This document shows, in pieces, positions 37,300-46,913 of a stretch of 64,000 nucleotides of DNA. The position numbers and the translations under genes are program-made. Position 1 is the first letter of the stretch, and the number at the start of each line of letters is the position of its first letter. The notes beneath the pieces were generated by a model, which was given only the letters and a program-made list of their open reading frames with translations, ran no database searches and was not told where the DNA came from. The DNA is from Pseudomonas peli (lineage in GTDB: Bacteria; Pseudomonadota; Gammaproteobacteria; Pseudomonadales; Pseudomonadaceae), in NCBI RefSeq assembly GCF_900099645.1, contig NZ_FMTL01000003.1, positions 186,001 through 250,000 of the forward strand, read 5' to 3'.

Positions 37300-37616
37300 T
37301 CAGCGATTGATGATCCGTTCTTGTAGCCCAGGCTCGACTGCTGCTTTGTAACTCAGCAACCAGGCTTTCTGTTCAGGCTGCCACTTACCACCGGCCTGCT
37401 TTACCGCCAATTGCATATCTTTCTCGTGAAAACCGACGCGCACGAATACCAACGCCGCTGGTTATTTGGGCGGTTGGGTGCGGGTTTGGGTGGTTTATGT
37501 TTGCGTTCGACGATCAGTTCGACGGTGGTGTAGCTGAACTGCTGTTCGGCGTCGTAGCGTTCGACAAAGTGTTTGCTGCCGTTCTTGCCGGGTTTGAGGC
37601 TTTTTACAACGTCCAT
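37300..37616 (-). pseudogene. Frameshifted small gene of a common mobile-DNA-associated family
   Basis: The 5' part (from ATG 37616) encodes MDVVKSLKPGKNGSKHFVERYD followed by TTVELIVERKHKPP. The 3' part, in another frame and ending at a TGA at 37300-37302, encodes VRVGFHEKDMQLAVKQAGGKWQPEQKAWLL. The family I recall reads continuously through these two blocks as one protein of about 105 residues. One missing base near 37460 (a G in the plus-strand CTGG run) breaks it. A sequencing error is the alternative. The family is frequent near mobile elements; its function is unknown. Confidence 0.6.
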
Positions 37617-37760
37617 ATCGTGCCCCGCTGGGTGGCAGTGTCCTGCCGGCAGTCTGCCTGTATCCACTGGGGGGCTCAAGTGAGCATAAGGTGGACTCGC
37701 TTCGCGTTGTCCGCCCTAACGCACGTGCAAGGGGCATTGCGCCCCTCGTGTGGTCTGGGT

Positions 37761-39254
37761 CTAGTTGGCCGAGGTGTTCAGGCTTTGCAGCAGGCGGTAG
37801 TAGAAGCCGCTGGCATTGGCCAACGTATCGATCGCCACGCGTTCGTTAGTGCCGTGCATACGCGGTAGGTCGTCGCGCTCCATCAGCAGTGGGCTGAAGC
37901 GGAAGACGTTGTCGGTCAGCGGCTCGTAATAGCGCGAATCAGTGCCGCCGACGGTGAGGTTGGGGCTGACCAGGGTATTGCCGAAACTCTGGCGGATCAC
38001 CTCGGCGAACTGTTGATAGGCCTCGCCTCTGACATCGGATACCGCCGAAGGCTCGCGCCCGCCGGGCATGACTTTGACCTGAATCTGTTCATCCGCCACG
38101 GCGCTGCGTACATGTTCGGCCACGCTGGCGATGCTGTCGCGCGGGTGGATGCGCAGGTTGAGGGTGGCGCGGGCGCTGGGCGGCAGTACGTTTTCCTTGA
38201 TCCCGGCGCGCAGCAGGGTCGGCGATAGTGAGGTTTGCAGCTGCGCTGCACCGGCCGGCGAGGCGGCCAGTTGTTGTTCCACCAGCGGGCCGAACAGCCA
38301 GAGGTTGGCGAAGATCAGTCGGTAGCCGAAGGATTGCGCTGGGGTGAAGCTGGCCAGCAGGTCGCCAGTGGGGCCGTCGAAGCCGCGCTGGAAGGGCGCA
38401 TCGCCCACCCGTTGCAGGGCTTGGCTGAGACGGCCGATGGCGGTTTCATCAAAGGCGGGCGGCTGTGAGGAATGACCACCCTGGGCGTTGGCTTGCAGGG
38501 TCAGGCTGACGTAGCCCTTTTCCGCAATGCCGACCACAGCTACGTCCTGGCTGACGCCGGGGATTTGCCCGCGCACCACAAAGCCGCCTTCATCGCTGAC
38601 CCAAGCCAGGCGTTTGCCCTGTTCCTGCAACTGCGCGGCGATGCGTCGGTTGCCCTGGTGGCCGCCGATTTCTTCATCGTGACCGAAGGCCAGTAGCACA
38701 TCGCGTTGTGGCTGGAAACCCTGGGCGATCAGGGTTTCCACCGCTTCGAGAATCGCCACCATCGAGCCTTTGCTGTCGATGGCGCCACGGCCCCAGACAA
38801 AACCCTCGGCAATCGCCCCGGAGAATGGCGGATGGGTCCACAGCGCTTCAGTGCCCGGTGCGACGGGCACCACGTCCTGGTGCGCCATCAGCAGGGCAGC
38901 GGGTAATTGAGCGTCCTTGCCCGGCCAGCGCAGCAGGATGCTCGGGCTGCCAGTGGCGAGCGGCTCGGTGTTGGCGGTGACCTGTGGGTAGCGCTGTGCC
39001 AGCCATTCGCGCAGCTCGGCGAACGCGGCGTCGCTGGTGGCCAGTTTGCTGGCCGGTGCGCCGATCTGATGCGACAGGGTCGGCAGACGAATGGCAGCCG
39101 CCAGACTTTCGGCAGCGCGTTGACCATCCAGCCCTTCGGGCAGACTGACCGGCGCGCTGTTGAATGCGGCAGCCGGTAGCAGCAGGGTGCGGCCGACCAC
39201 CACGGCTACCAGGCCGAGCAGGATGAGCAGAAGAAGCAGTAACAGACGTTTCAT
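37761..39254 (-). CDS. M20-family carboxypeptidase (CPS1-like), membrane-anchored
   Basis: The 497-residue protein has an N-terminal hydrophobic anchor or signal at residues 3-25. M20 metallopeptidase motifs are MAHQDVVPV near residue 125, GRGAIDSKGSM near 155, and GHDEEIGGHQGN near 190 with the catalytic glutamates. A late GTDSRYY block carries another metal-site residue. It resembles yeast carboxypeptidase S and mammalian PM20D1. It probably acts in the periplasm on acyl-amino acids or small peptides. It lies 16 bases downstream of the acylase gene on the same strand, so co-expression is likely. Confidence 0.86.
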   Translation of the reverse strand: MKRLLLLLLLILLGLVAVVVGRTLLLPAAAFNSAPVSLPEGLDGQRAAESLAAAIRLPTLSHQIGAPASKLATSDAAFAELREWLAQRYPQVTANTEPLATGSPSILLRWPGKDAQLPAALLMAHQDVVPVAPGTEALWTHPPFSGAIAEGFVWGRGAIDSKGSMVAILEAVETLIAQGFQPQRDVLLAFGHDEEIGGHQGNRRIAAQLQEQGKRLAWVSDEGGFVVRGQIPGVSQDVAVVGIAEKGYVSLTLQANAQGGHSSQPPAFDETAIGRLSQALQRVGDAPFQRGFDGPTGDLLASFTPAQSFGYRLIFANLWLFGPLVEQQLAASPAGAAQLQTSLSPTLLRAGIKENVLPPSARATLNLRIHPRDSIASVAEHVRSAVADEQIQVKVMPGGREPSAVSDVRGEAYQQFAEVIRQSFGNTLVSPNLTVGGTDSRYYEPLTDNVFRFSPLLMERDDLPRMHGTNERVAIDTLANASGFYYRLLQSLNTSAN

Positions 39255-39270
39255 CGCCGTTCTCCTTGGC

Positions 39271-41646
39271 TTATGGGCGCAGAATCAGCTGGCTGCGACT
39301 GTTGGCTTTGATCGCTTCGGCATCCAGGTGCATCGGCACGTACTCACCTCGAATATAGCGTTCGGCTTGGTCCTTGTAGTGCTGATCAAACAGTACGCCA
39401 CTCTGGCCCACCGGGTTGATGCCCAGGGCTGTGTTGGCGTCTGCCATATCGATCAGGCGGCGGGTCGAGGGGCCGTACACCACCGACCAGGGCGCAGGGC
39501 CGACCGGTTGCGAGAGGTTGTTCGGCGTTTCATGGCCGCCCGGTGCGGCAAAGGCGCCGACGTTGAACAGTTTATCCAGCGGTTTCTGCTGGCCCAGCGG
39601 GTGGCTGTGAGTCAGGGTGTGCGCGCTGCCCCAGGCCCATTTCGCGCTATCGTCTCCGAGGGTGCTGCGCAGGTGGGCAAGGCTGGCCTGCCAGGCGACT
39701 TTGACGGTATCGGCGCGGCTTTCCACGGCATCGCTGCCGCGTTTGTCCCACCAGGGCGAACTGGCATCGGCGGCCAGGCGCGGCAGGGCGCTGTCGAGCG
39801 CGCGGGTTTGCAGCAGGTTGGCGAAGAAGGCGTCGCTCAGCTCGTCGGCCATGGCTTCACGTGCCAGCTGGTACACCAGTTGGTTGAACAGCGTGGCGGC
39901 AGTGGCGTCGAGGTTGTGCTGGCCATCCCAGCTGAGCAGCTGCTCGACCAGCCCCTGCTCTTCGCTGCCAGTGGCGGCGGCCTGCAGGTCAGCTGCCAGC
40001 GGGGCGAGCAGGCGTTGCGGGTAGCCGGTGCCGGGCTCCAGTTGCAGCGCCTGGCTGTTATGCACATCCCATTTCACGCTGTCGTCGCGCAGGCGTTCGT
40101 CCAGGCGCTGGCCGCGATCGGCCAGGTTGTAGTAACCCGGAATCGCCATGCCGGTCGGTGACACGGGCTGGTAGTTGGCGGAGAGGATATAGCCGTGTTC
40201 CGGGTTCTCCTCCTGCGGGTTGGCGCTGAACGGGTAGTAGCCGTCTTTGTCCGCTTCGCCGTTGCTGCCGTCGAGGATAAAGCTCGGGTTGATCCCGGCC
40301 GGGCGGCGCGGCAGTTTCGCCGCCGCCCACCAGCCGATATCGCCTGTGGCATTGGCCCATACCACGTTAAGCCCGGGCGCTTCGATGTGCTCAGCGGCGA
40401 CACGTGCTTGCTCCAGCGTGGTGGCGCGATTGAGCTGATAGAAGCCATCGAGGATCGGGTTTTCGGTCTCGAGGAAGGCCCACCACATGGCAATCGGCGT
40501 GCTGCCGACGGTTTCACCCAGGGCGCTGTTGATGATCGGGCCGTGCGGCGAGCGGCGGATGGTCAGGCGCACTGGCTCGGCATCCTTGACGCTGATCAGC
40601 TCCTCACGGCTTTGCAGCTCGACCCACTGGCCGCGGTACCAGACCTGGTTGGGGTTGTCCGGGTTGGTTTTCTCGGCGATCAGGTCGAGGTCGTCGTTCT
40701 GGAACATGGTGATGCTCCAGGCAAAGTCACGGTTGTGGCCCAGTGAGGCCACTGGGTTAAGCGCCTGGTGATGGCCGTACAGGCTGAAACCGGGATAACT
40801 CAGGTTGGCCTCGTACCACACCGACGGCACGGCAAAGCGGATATGCGGGTCGCCAGCCAGCAGCGGTTTGCCGCTGGCGGTGCGGCTGCCGGAGATCGCC
40901 CAGGCGTTGCTGCCCTCGAACTGCGGCAGGCCGGCATCCAGCAGCGCGGCGTGGCTCAACTCGGCGATGGCATTGAGGTCCTGCCAGTCGCCGGCAGCGA
41001 GGTTTTGCCCGACCACGCCCTGCGGGTGCCAGTCGAGGTCAAAGGCCTTGAGGTAATCGGCGCCCAGCTGATCGCGGATGTGCGTCAGCACTGGCTCGGT
41101 GCGGAAGGCGGCAGCAAAGCTGTAGGCCATATAGCCGGCGACGCTGAGGGTATCGGCGACGTTGAACGGGCGTTTTTCAATGCCCAGCACATCGAACTCG
41201 ATCGGCGCCGGGTGGTTGGCCTGGTATTGGTTTATGCCATCCAGATAAGCCTGCAGCGCTTTGCTGGCTGGGGCGTTCATGTCCATCTTCGCGGCGTAAC
41301 GGTCGGCGTGTTCGCGGATGCCCAGGGTGCGGAACAGGCGGTCGGTGTCGACTAGCTTGCTGCCGAGCACCTCGGCCAGCTCGCCACGGGCCAGGCGCCG
41401 GAGGATTTCCATCTGAAACAGACGGTCCTGGGCGTGCACATAACCGAGCGCGCGGTACATATCGGCCTCGTTCTGCGCCTGGATATGCGGCACGCCGCGT
41501 TCGTCGTAATCCACCGTGACTGCGGCCTGGAGGTGGCTCAGTTGCAGCTCGCCGTCACGTTGCGGCTGCTTGCTGTCGATGTACCAGTAAGCGCCGGCGG
41601 CAGAGGCCGCGACGATCAGAGCCAGGGCAGTCAGGGTGCGTTTCAT
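39271..41646 (-). CDS. Penicillin-acylase-family amidase (acyl-homoserine-lactone acylase type)
   Basis: This 791-residue Ntn-hydrolase precursor has a signal sequence (residues 1-19). The nucleophile is expected at about Ser246 in the FEGSNAWAISG block, where autocatalytic cleavage makes a small alpha and a large beta chain. GDPHIRFAVPSVWYE and GHNRDFAWSIT blocks are typical. P. aeruginosa has such an acylase (HacB) just beyond spuH, so orthology by position is plausible but was not tested. It may hydrolyse long-chain acyl-homoserine lactones or other N-acyl compounds. The following M20 gene could act in the same pathway. Confidence 0.85.
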   Translation of the reverse strand: MKRTLTALALIVAASAAGAYWYIDSKQPQRDGELQLSHLQAAVTVDYDERGVPHIQAQNEADMYRALGYVHAQDRLFQMEILRRLARGELAEVLGSKLVDTDRLFRTLGIREHADRYAAKMDMNAPASKALQAYLDGINQYQANHPAPIEFDVLGIEKRPFNVADTLSVAGYMAYSFAAAFRTEPVLTHIRDQLGADYLKAFDLDWHPQGVVGQNLAAGDWQDLNAIAELSHAALLDAGLPQFEGSNAWAISGSRTASGKPLLAGDPHIRFAVPSVWYEANLSYPGFSLYGHHQALNPVASLGHNRDFAWSITMFQNDDLDLIAEKTNPDNPNQVWYRGQWVELQSREELISVKDAEPVRLTIRRSPHGPIINSALGETVGSTPIAMWWAFLETENPILDGFYQLNRATTLEQARVAAEHIEAPGLNVVWANATGDIGWWAAAKLPRRPAGINPSFILDGSNGEADKDGYYPFSANPQEENPEHGYILSANYQPVSPTGMAIPGYYNLADRGQRLDERLRDDSVKWDVHNSQALQLEPGTGYPQRLLAPLAADLQAAATGSEEQGLVEQLLSWDGQHNLDATAATLFNQLVYQLAREAMADELSDAFFANLLQTRALDSALPRLAADASSPWWDKRGSDAVESRADTVKVAWQASLAHLRSTLGDDSAKWAWGSAHTLTHSHPLGQQKPLDKLFNVGAFAAPGGHETPNNLSQPVGPAPWSVVYGPSTRRLIDMADANTALGINPVGQSGVLFDQHYKDQAERYIRGEYVPMHLDAEAIKANSRSQLILRP

Positions 41647-41761
41647 GGGGTTTTCCTTGTTATAGGTTTTATCAGCCTGGCCATTGTGCGCACTGCCGAC
41701 TGCGCAGGCATTGACCTAATACCGCAAGAGTGAAAGTCTTTGGTCAATCCAAGAGGCCGCT

Positions 41762-42790
41762 ATGCCACACGATCCGCACAACAGCATTGCCAGCGCGTTG
41801 ACCCATTCTTCAACCTTGCGCCGGCTGCTCTACGAAGCTTTGGCGGGGTTGGGGCTGGACCCCACCGACACCTATCGCCAGGCCTATCAGGGCGTAGTAC
41901 TGGCGCCACCGCTGCTCAATGCCCGCGAGGACCACGATAATGCGCCGCGCTTCTGGCAGGCGCTGGCGGGCATCAGCGGTGATCCTGACATCGGTCTGCA
42001 CCTAGGTGAAACCATGCAGCCACGGCCGATGGATGTGGTGGGTTACCTGCTGCTGGCCAGCCGTGACCTGGGCCAGGCATTGGAGAGTTTTGTGCGCTTT
42101 CAGCACATCCTCTCCGGCGGTTTTGCCGCGCGCCTGGAGCTGGAGGGCGAGCAGGCGCGGCTGATCTTCGACCTCAATTACCGTGGCGTGGGTTCGTTGC
42201 GCCAGCAGATGGAGTGCCTGGCGCTGCTGCTGCAGAAAATGCTCGCCAGCGTCAATGACGGCGGCTTTGCGCTCGATGGCGTGGAGTTTCGCCACCCGGC
42301 CCCGCGCCGCCTGAGCGAGCATCGCCGGCTGTTCGGCCTGCTGCCGCGTTTTGCCCAGGCGCATGATGCGCTGATCTTCCCGCGCGCCTGGCTCAGCCGG
42401 CCCTCGCGCAGCGCCAACCCGCGGTTGTTCGCGGTGCTCTGGGCGCAGGCGGAAGTGGAGCTGGCTGAGCTGGAAGAAAACCAGCTGCTCAACCGCGTGC
42501 GCTATTGGCTGGAGGTCAACCTGGGCGTACAGCTGTGCGACCTGCCCCGCTGCGCCACCGCGCTGGGTTACAGCGTCAGCGGGCTGCAGCGGGCGTTGAC
42601 CGAACAGCAGCAGAGCTTTCGCCAGCTGCACGATGAGGTGCGTCGCCTGCGTGCGCAGGCTCTGCTGGAAAGCGGCCTGGCCATCCGTGAAGTGGCCCGC
42701 GCCTGCGGCTTTGCCGAGCTGTCACCGTTCTATCGGGCGTTCAAGCGCTGGCAGGGCGCGACCCCGCAGGCTTACCGCACTAGCGGCTGA
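41762..42790 (+). CDS. AraC-family transcriptional regulator
   Basis: This 342-residue protein has the N-terminal arabinose-binding-like domain of the OruR/ArgR-type group (PF12625-like; [21 protein letters not shown] near residue 60). The C-terminal double helix-turn-helix includes [22 protein letters not shown] near residues 317-338. It is divergent from the acylase-peptidase pair with 115 bases between starts, so it is the obvious candidate regulator of them. Its 3' end overlaps the convergent MCP gene by 11 bases. Confidence 0.88.
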   Translation: MPHDPHNSIASALTHSSTLRRLLYEALAGLGLDPTDTYRQAYQGVVLAPPLLNAREDHDNAPRFWQALAGISGDPDIGLHLGETMQPRPMDVVGYLLLASRDLGQALESFVRFQHILSGGFAARLELEGEQARLIFDLNYRGVGSLRQQMECLALLLQKMLASVNDGGFALDGVEFRHPAPRRLSEHRRLFGLLPRFAQAHDALIFPRAWLSRPSRSANPRLFAVLWAQAEVELAELEENQLLNRVRYWLEVNLGVQLCDLPRCATALGYSVSGLQRALTEQQQSFRQLHDEVRRLRAQALLESGLAIREVARACGFAELSPFYRAFKRWQGATPQAYRTSG

Positions 42791-44279
42791 CGCGGAAGCG
42801 CCGGCTCAGGTCGCTCAATCGCTCAGACAAGTGGCTGAGTTGCTGGCCATCGTGACTCAGGGCTTCAGCATCACTGAGGTTTTGTTCCGCGACCTGTTGC
42901 ACGCTTGTCAGGTGCTGGCTGACCTCCGCGCTGACGGCCGCCTGCTGGTGGGTGGCGGCGGCAATCAGCTCGTTCATCTGAGTGATTGAACTGATGTCCT
43001 GCGCCACCGCGCCGAGCAGATCGGCAGTGGCCTGGCTGTCCTGTACACAACTGCGCACGCTGTCGCGGCTCTGCTGCATGGCTTCGGCGGCCTGGCGGCT
43101 GCCTTGTTGCAAGCGGCTGATGATCTGCTGAATTTCAGCGGTTGACAGGGCGGTCTTCTGCGCCAGGTTACGCACCTCGTCGGCGACCACAGCAAAGCCA
43201 CGGCCCTGATCACCGGCGCGAGCAGCTTCGATGGCGGCGTTGAGGGCCAGCAGGTTGGTCTGTTCGGCAATCGAACGGATCACTTCCAGCACCTTACCGA
43301 TCTGTTCAGATTGGTTGGCCAACGCCTGCACTTCACCTTCGGTGACGTCGATCTGAGCGGCCAGCTTGCCGATCTCGCTGCGTACGTGATTGACCGAACG
43401 GCTGCCCTCGGCGGCTTGCTGGTTGGCCGTTTGCGCGGCACTGGCAGCCCCATCGGCATGCCCGGCCACTTCATCAATGGCGCTGCTCATCTGCTGCATG
43501 GCTGAGCTCATGTAGACGATTTCACCCTGCTGGCGATCGGCGCCACTGCGCAGATGACCAGTGGCTTGCGCCAGGTTGTCGCCCATCGTTTGCAGGCCCT
43601 GGGTGTCTTTGATTACTTCGCCAACCAGCTCATCCAGTGTGTCGAGGAAGCGGTTAAAGCGCTTGCTGACCTTGCCTTCAGCATTGCTGCGGTAGCTCAG
43701 GTCAATGGCGTCGTCATTTTCGGTGAGTTGTTCGGCGGTTTGCATCAGGGCGGCCCCCTCCACGGCTTCGGCATGGGTTTGCAGGGCGAGGTAAATCAGG
43801 ATCGCGCTTTCCAGCACCACGTAGAACGCATGCAAGAAGATGATGGGCCAGCTGCCTTGCGCCACCACCGTGACGCTGAACCCTTGGGTTTGCAGGGCAT
43901 AGAAGCCCAGGTGGTGAACTGCAATCACTGCAGCCGCCACCACGATCGGCAGCCAGTCGCGGTAATACACCAGAAACGCCAGCAACACGAAAATACCGAA
44001 GTGCATTTCCAGCATGCCGCCCGCCTGGTTGATGTGCAGTGCGGACATCACCATAAACGCCGCACCAATCGCACAGCGCAGCAGACGTCGCCCGGCAATC
44101 AGCTGCTGCAGTACGGTCATCACCGCCGCTGTTCCACCGCCCACCAGCAAGGCTTGGCCCCAGGTACCGTGCCAGAGCGCCAGACCCAGCGAGTAAAGAA
44201 ACATCAGCCACAGCACCATCAGCATGATGCGGTCCGCTTTACGGTAGTGCAGCTCTAAGGGTGAAAGACGGCTAGGCAT
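42780..44279 (-). CDS. Methyl-accepting chemotaxis protein with polytopic N-terminus
   Basis: The 499-residue transducer has about six hydrophobic helices in residues 20-165 and no large periplasmic loop. A cytoplasmic signalling domain follows (220-499). The conserved hairpin tip reads [39 protein letters not shown] text near 345-380. The membrane-embedded input domain suggests sensing of a lipophilic ligand, light or energy state; no ligand can be named. It is divergent from the solute-binding protein at 44493. Confidence 0.9.
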   Translation of the reverse strand: MPSRLSPLELHYRKADRIMLMVLWLMFLYSLGLALWHGTWGQALLVGGGTAAVMTVLQQLIAGRRLLRCAIGAAFMVMSALHINQAGGMLEMHFGIFVLLAFLVYYRDWLPIVVAAAVIAVHHLGFYALQTQGFSVTVVAQGSWPIIFLHAFYVVLESAILIYLALQTHAEAVEGAALMQTAEQLTENDDAIDLSYRSNAEGKVSKRFNRFLDTLDELVGEVIKDTQGLQTMGDNLAQATGHLRSGADRQQGEIVYMSSAMQQMSSAIDEVAGHADGAASAAQTANQQAAEGSRSVNHVRSEIGKLAAQIDVTEGEVQALANQSEQIGKVLEVIRSIAEQTNLLALNAAIEAARAGDQGRGFAVVADEVRNLAQKTALSTAEIQQIISRLQQGSRQAAEAMQQSRDSVRSCVQDSQATADLLGAVAQDISSITQMNELIAAATHQQAAVSAEVSQHLTSVQQVAEQNLSDAEALSHDGQQLSHLSERLSDLSRRFRVSR

Positions 44280-44364
44280 GGCGAAAGACCTAAAAAGTAG
44301 CGTGGTATTCGGATCAAGTATGGCAGCCGTCCGTGGATGCGCAGGGCTTTTCTATGGCGATAAG

Positions 44365-44390
44365 TTGTACATGGTATTTCATTTGTACAA
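44365..44390. promoter_or_regulatory. Candidate operator: TTGTACA inverted repeat
   Basis: A perfect 7-bp inverted repeat TTGTACA-N12-TGTACAA (44365-44371 and 44384-44390) lies in the 213-base divergent spacer between the MCP gene and the solute-binding-protein gene. The 19-base centre-to-centre distance is close to two helical turns, as for a dimer operator. No regulator is known for it. Confidence 0.4.
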
Positions 44391-44492
44391 TTTTATTCGG
44401 TAAACATGTAGGGCTCAGTGCATGTCGCCGGCGGTCAGTGGGTACCGTGCTGGTCTCAGACTGATCTAGCCTCATAGGCATGCAAGGAGGTC

Positions 44493-45287
44493 ATGCTTAT
44501 GCAGCGGGTGCTAGTCGGTGCCTGGTTTACCCTGATCGGGCTGCCCTGTCTGGCCGCAACGCCGCCAGTGCAGATCTGCTTGGGCGACAGTAACGAGTGG
44601 CCACCCTACACCTATTGGCAGCGCAGCGATGGCGAGGTGGACCGCAGCCGTCTGACTGGGTCGGCCAGCACCCTGGTGCTGGCGATTCTGCAGCGTTTGC
44701 AGCTGCCCTATGAAGTGCACTACATGCCTTGGGCGCGGGTGCAGCAGGAGCTGGCAGACTTTGCTGAAAAGGGCCGCTGCGAGCTGACCTGGGATGCCAG
44801 CTACAACGCGGAGCGTGCGGCCTATGCCTATTACAGCGCGCAGTTGTATGAAGCGCGTCTGGGGCTGTTCTACTCCGCGCAGCGCTTTGCCGAAGTGCCG
44901 TTGCCCGCCTTGCTGCAGAACCTGCAGCCCTATCGGGTGTGCGGAGTGATTGGCTACAACTACCAGCCGTTTGGCTTGGGCGAGCCGATCAAGCGCTTCC
45001 CCAGCATTCAGCAGAACCTGGATATGCTGCAGCGCCAACGTTGCGACTTCTTCCCCAGCGAGATTGAGCCGTTGTATGGCGGCCTGGCGCTGGGTATTTA
45101 TCAGGGCCATGAGCAGTTGCGGCATATGCCACTGGTCGCAAGCAAAGCGTTCTATCTGCTGGTCAGTAGGGGCTCGCCGCGTGGTGAACGGCTGATCTCG
45201 CAGTTTGATCATCAACTCAAGCAACTGCAGGCCAGTGGTGAAGCGCAGCAGATCTTTCAGCGCTTTACCCCGGATGGTCTGCGCTAG
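44493..45287 (+). CDS. Periplasmic substrate-binding protein, family 3
   Basis: The 264-residue protein has a signal peptide (LVGAWFTLIGLPCLAA, cleavage near residue 22). Its SBP_bac_3 pattern includes SNEWPPYTYW near residue 33 and YMPWARVQQEL near 80. It has the same style as the protein at 1521 and no adjacent transporter genes. Its stop overlaps the convergent DUF6436 gene by 4 bases. The pairing with a divergent MCP could mean a chemotaxis ligand-binding role; this is inference. Confidence 0.78.
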   Translation: MLMQRVLVGAWFTLIGLPCLAATPPVQICLGDSNEWPPYTYWQRSDGEVDRSRLTGSASTLVLAILQRLQLPYEVHYMPWARVQQELADFAEKGRCELTWDASYNAERAAYAYYSAQLYEARLGLFYSAQRFAEVPLPALLQNLQPYRVCGVIGYNYQPFGLGEPIKRFPSIQQNLDMLQRQRCDFFPSEIEPLYGGLALGIYQGHEQLRHMPLVASKAFYLLVSRGSPRGERLISQFDHQLKQLQASGEAQQIFQRFTPDGLR

Positions 45288-45859
45288 TCAGTGGCGTGCC
45301 AGTCGCAGAAACAGCCCACCGCTAGGGTATTGCTGGCGTTGACCGGGCGATTGGCGACCAAGGCGTCGAGAATCGGCTCGATAAAACTGTTGCTGGAGGT
45401 GCAGGTAGCGCCTTCGCTGTAGGGGCCGAAGTAGGCCAGTTGGCCATTGCGGTCCCAGATCGCCACCGCCGGGCTGGCGGGGATTTGCGCGCTGCCAGCC
45501 AGTTCAGCAAGGGGTTGCAGGGCGCTCAGGGTGCTGGGCAGTTGACCGTTGGTGCCGGGTTTTTGTACGGCATAGAAGGTAACGTCCTGGGCGCCGAAGC
45601 GTTCGATCAATTCGGCCAGGTGCTGTTGATTGCCAACATTGCACGGGCAGGCGGGGTCCCAAAAATGCACCAGGCGAATTGGCCCAGGGCCGGCCAGCTC
45701 GTCGGGCAGACGCAGTTGTTCACCATAGAACAGCGCGGTTTGTTCACTGAAGCTGCGCAGGTAGCGTGCTTCGTACCACCAGTAGGCGGCCAGCATGGCG
45801 GCTGCCCAGAACAGAATCAGTAGGCTGGCGAGTAGGGTCTTGCGCGTGGGTCGAGTCAT
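45284..45859 (-). CDS. Thioredoxin-fold membrane-anchored protein (DUF6436)
   Basis: The 191-residue protein has an N-terminal transmembrane segment (residues 7-26). Its thioredoxin-like domain has a CPCN motif in the block VHFWDPACPCNVGNQQHL near residue 70. The CxC spacing replaces the usual CxxC; two more cysteines near the end (GCFCDWH) could act with it. The start is ATG 45859. It probably faces the periplasm and may be a thiol redox protein; the partner is unknown. Confidence 0.78.
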   Translation of the reverse strand: MTRPTRKTLLASLLILFWAAAMLAAYWWYEARYLRSFSEQTALFYGEQLRLPDELAGPGPIRLVHFWDPACPCNVGNQQHLAELIERFGAQDVTFYAVQKPGTNGQLPSTLSALQPLAELAGSAQIPASPAVAIWDRNGQLAYFGPYSEGATCTSSNSFIEPILDALVANRPVNASNTLAVGCFCDWHATD

Positions 45860-45980
45860 GAGCAGCCTTCGGCAAACAGGCGCGCAGCTTGCCATGACTG
45901 GCGCGACAGCTGAATATCCGCAACCTGATTGCGCGGCCCAGGATGGCCTGTGATTACTCCGTAAGTTTGATGGAAGCCCT

Positions 45981-46913
45981 ATGCCAGAGCCGTTTCAGCC
46001 CGAAAACCTGCTTGCCAGTCTGCGACCCTTGGCCGCAGCCGCTGCGCTTTTACCGGCCGAACAGGCCTACCGGCAGTTTTACGGCTTCAGCGATACTTGG
46101 GCGACGCACACCCGCATGGGTACGCTGCAGGCCGCCGGTTACCAGATTGCTGTGCAGGCTTGGTGGCCTGAGCAGCCGCGCGCCACGCTGGTGCTGCTGC
46201 ATGGCTATTACGACCACGTTGGACTGTATCGCCATGTGATCGAATGGGCTCTTGGAATGGGTTTTGCCGTACTGGCCTTCGACTTGCCGGGTCATGGCTT
46301 GTCCAGCGGTGCGCGGGCGAGCATCGGTGCGTTCAGCGAGTATCAAACGGTGTTGCGCGCGGTGCTGGCCGAAGCGGCAGCCCTGGCGTTGCCGCAGCCC
46401 TGGCACTTGTGCGGGCAGAGTACGGGCGGGGCGATTCTGATTGATTACCTGCTGACCGGCGCACCGGGGCCGGACATCGGCGAAACCATTCTGCTGGCCC
46501 CACTGGTGCGGCCACGCGCCTGGGGCTGGTCACAGTTCAGTTACCGCATCATGAAGCGCTTTGTTAGCGAGATTCCCCGGCGTTTCAGCGTCAATTCCAG
46601 CGATGCCGAGTTTATCGATTTCGTTCACCACCAGGATCCGCTGCAGCCGCGCAATTTGCCGACCGCCTGGGTTGGTGCGCTCAGCCGGTGGGTACCGCAC
46701 ATCGAAGCCGCGCCGCGCAGTACGCGCAGCCCTCTGATCATTCAGGGGGAAGCCGACATGACGGTGGCCTGGCGCTACAACCTGCGGGTGCTGCAGGACA
46801 AGTTCGCTGACCCGCAGATGCTGCGTCTGCCCGAGGCACGGCATCACCTGGGCAACGAAACGCCGGCCTTGCGCCAGCGCTATTTCGAGTTTCTTAGCCA
46901 GCGGTTGAGCTAA
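45981..46913 (+). CDS. Alpha/beta hydrolase, monoacylglycerol-lipase-like
   Basis: This 310-residue serine hydrolase has an oxyanion block LVLLHGYYDHVG near residue 70. The nucleophile elbow is GQSTGG (serine near residue 154), and the aspartate lies in the IIQGEADMTVAW block. The final histidine is in the LPEARHHLGNE block near 294. A lysophospholipase or monoacylglycerol lipase type is likely. The stop is directly adjacent to the stop of the convergent DUF2059 gene (46913/46914). Confidence 0.85.
   Translation: MPEPFQPENLLASLRPLAAAAALLPAEQAYRQFYGFSDTWATHTRMGTLQAAGYQIAVQAWWPEQPRATLVLLHGYYDHVGLYRHVIEWALGMGFAVLAFDLPGHGLSSGARASIGAFSEYQTVLRAVLAEAAALALPQPWHLCGQSTGGAILIDYLLTGAPGPDIGETILLAPLVRPRAWGWSQFSYRIMKRFVSEIPRRFSVNSSDAEFIDFVHHQDPLQPRNLPTAWVGALSRWVPHIEAAPRSTRSPLIIQGEADMTVAWRYNLRVLQDKFADPQMLRLPEARHHLGNETPALRQRYFEFLSQRLS

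Noticed and set aside
35822..37616. Toxin-antitoxin or phage-defence module in the AT-rich island
   Set aside because: The products are lipoproteins and a membrane protein with no toxin, nuclease or antitoxin features, and attC sites explain the arrangement better.
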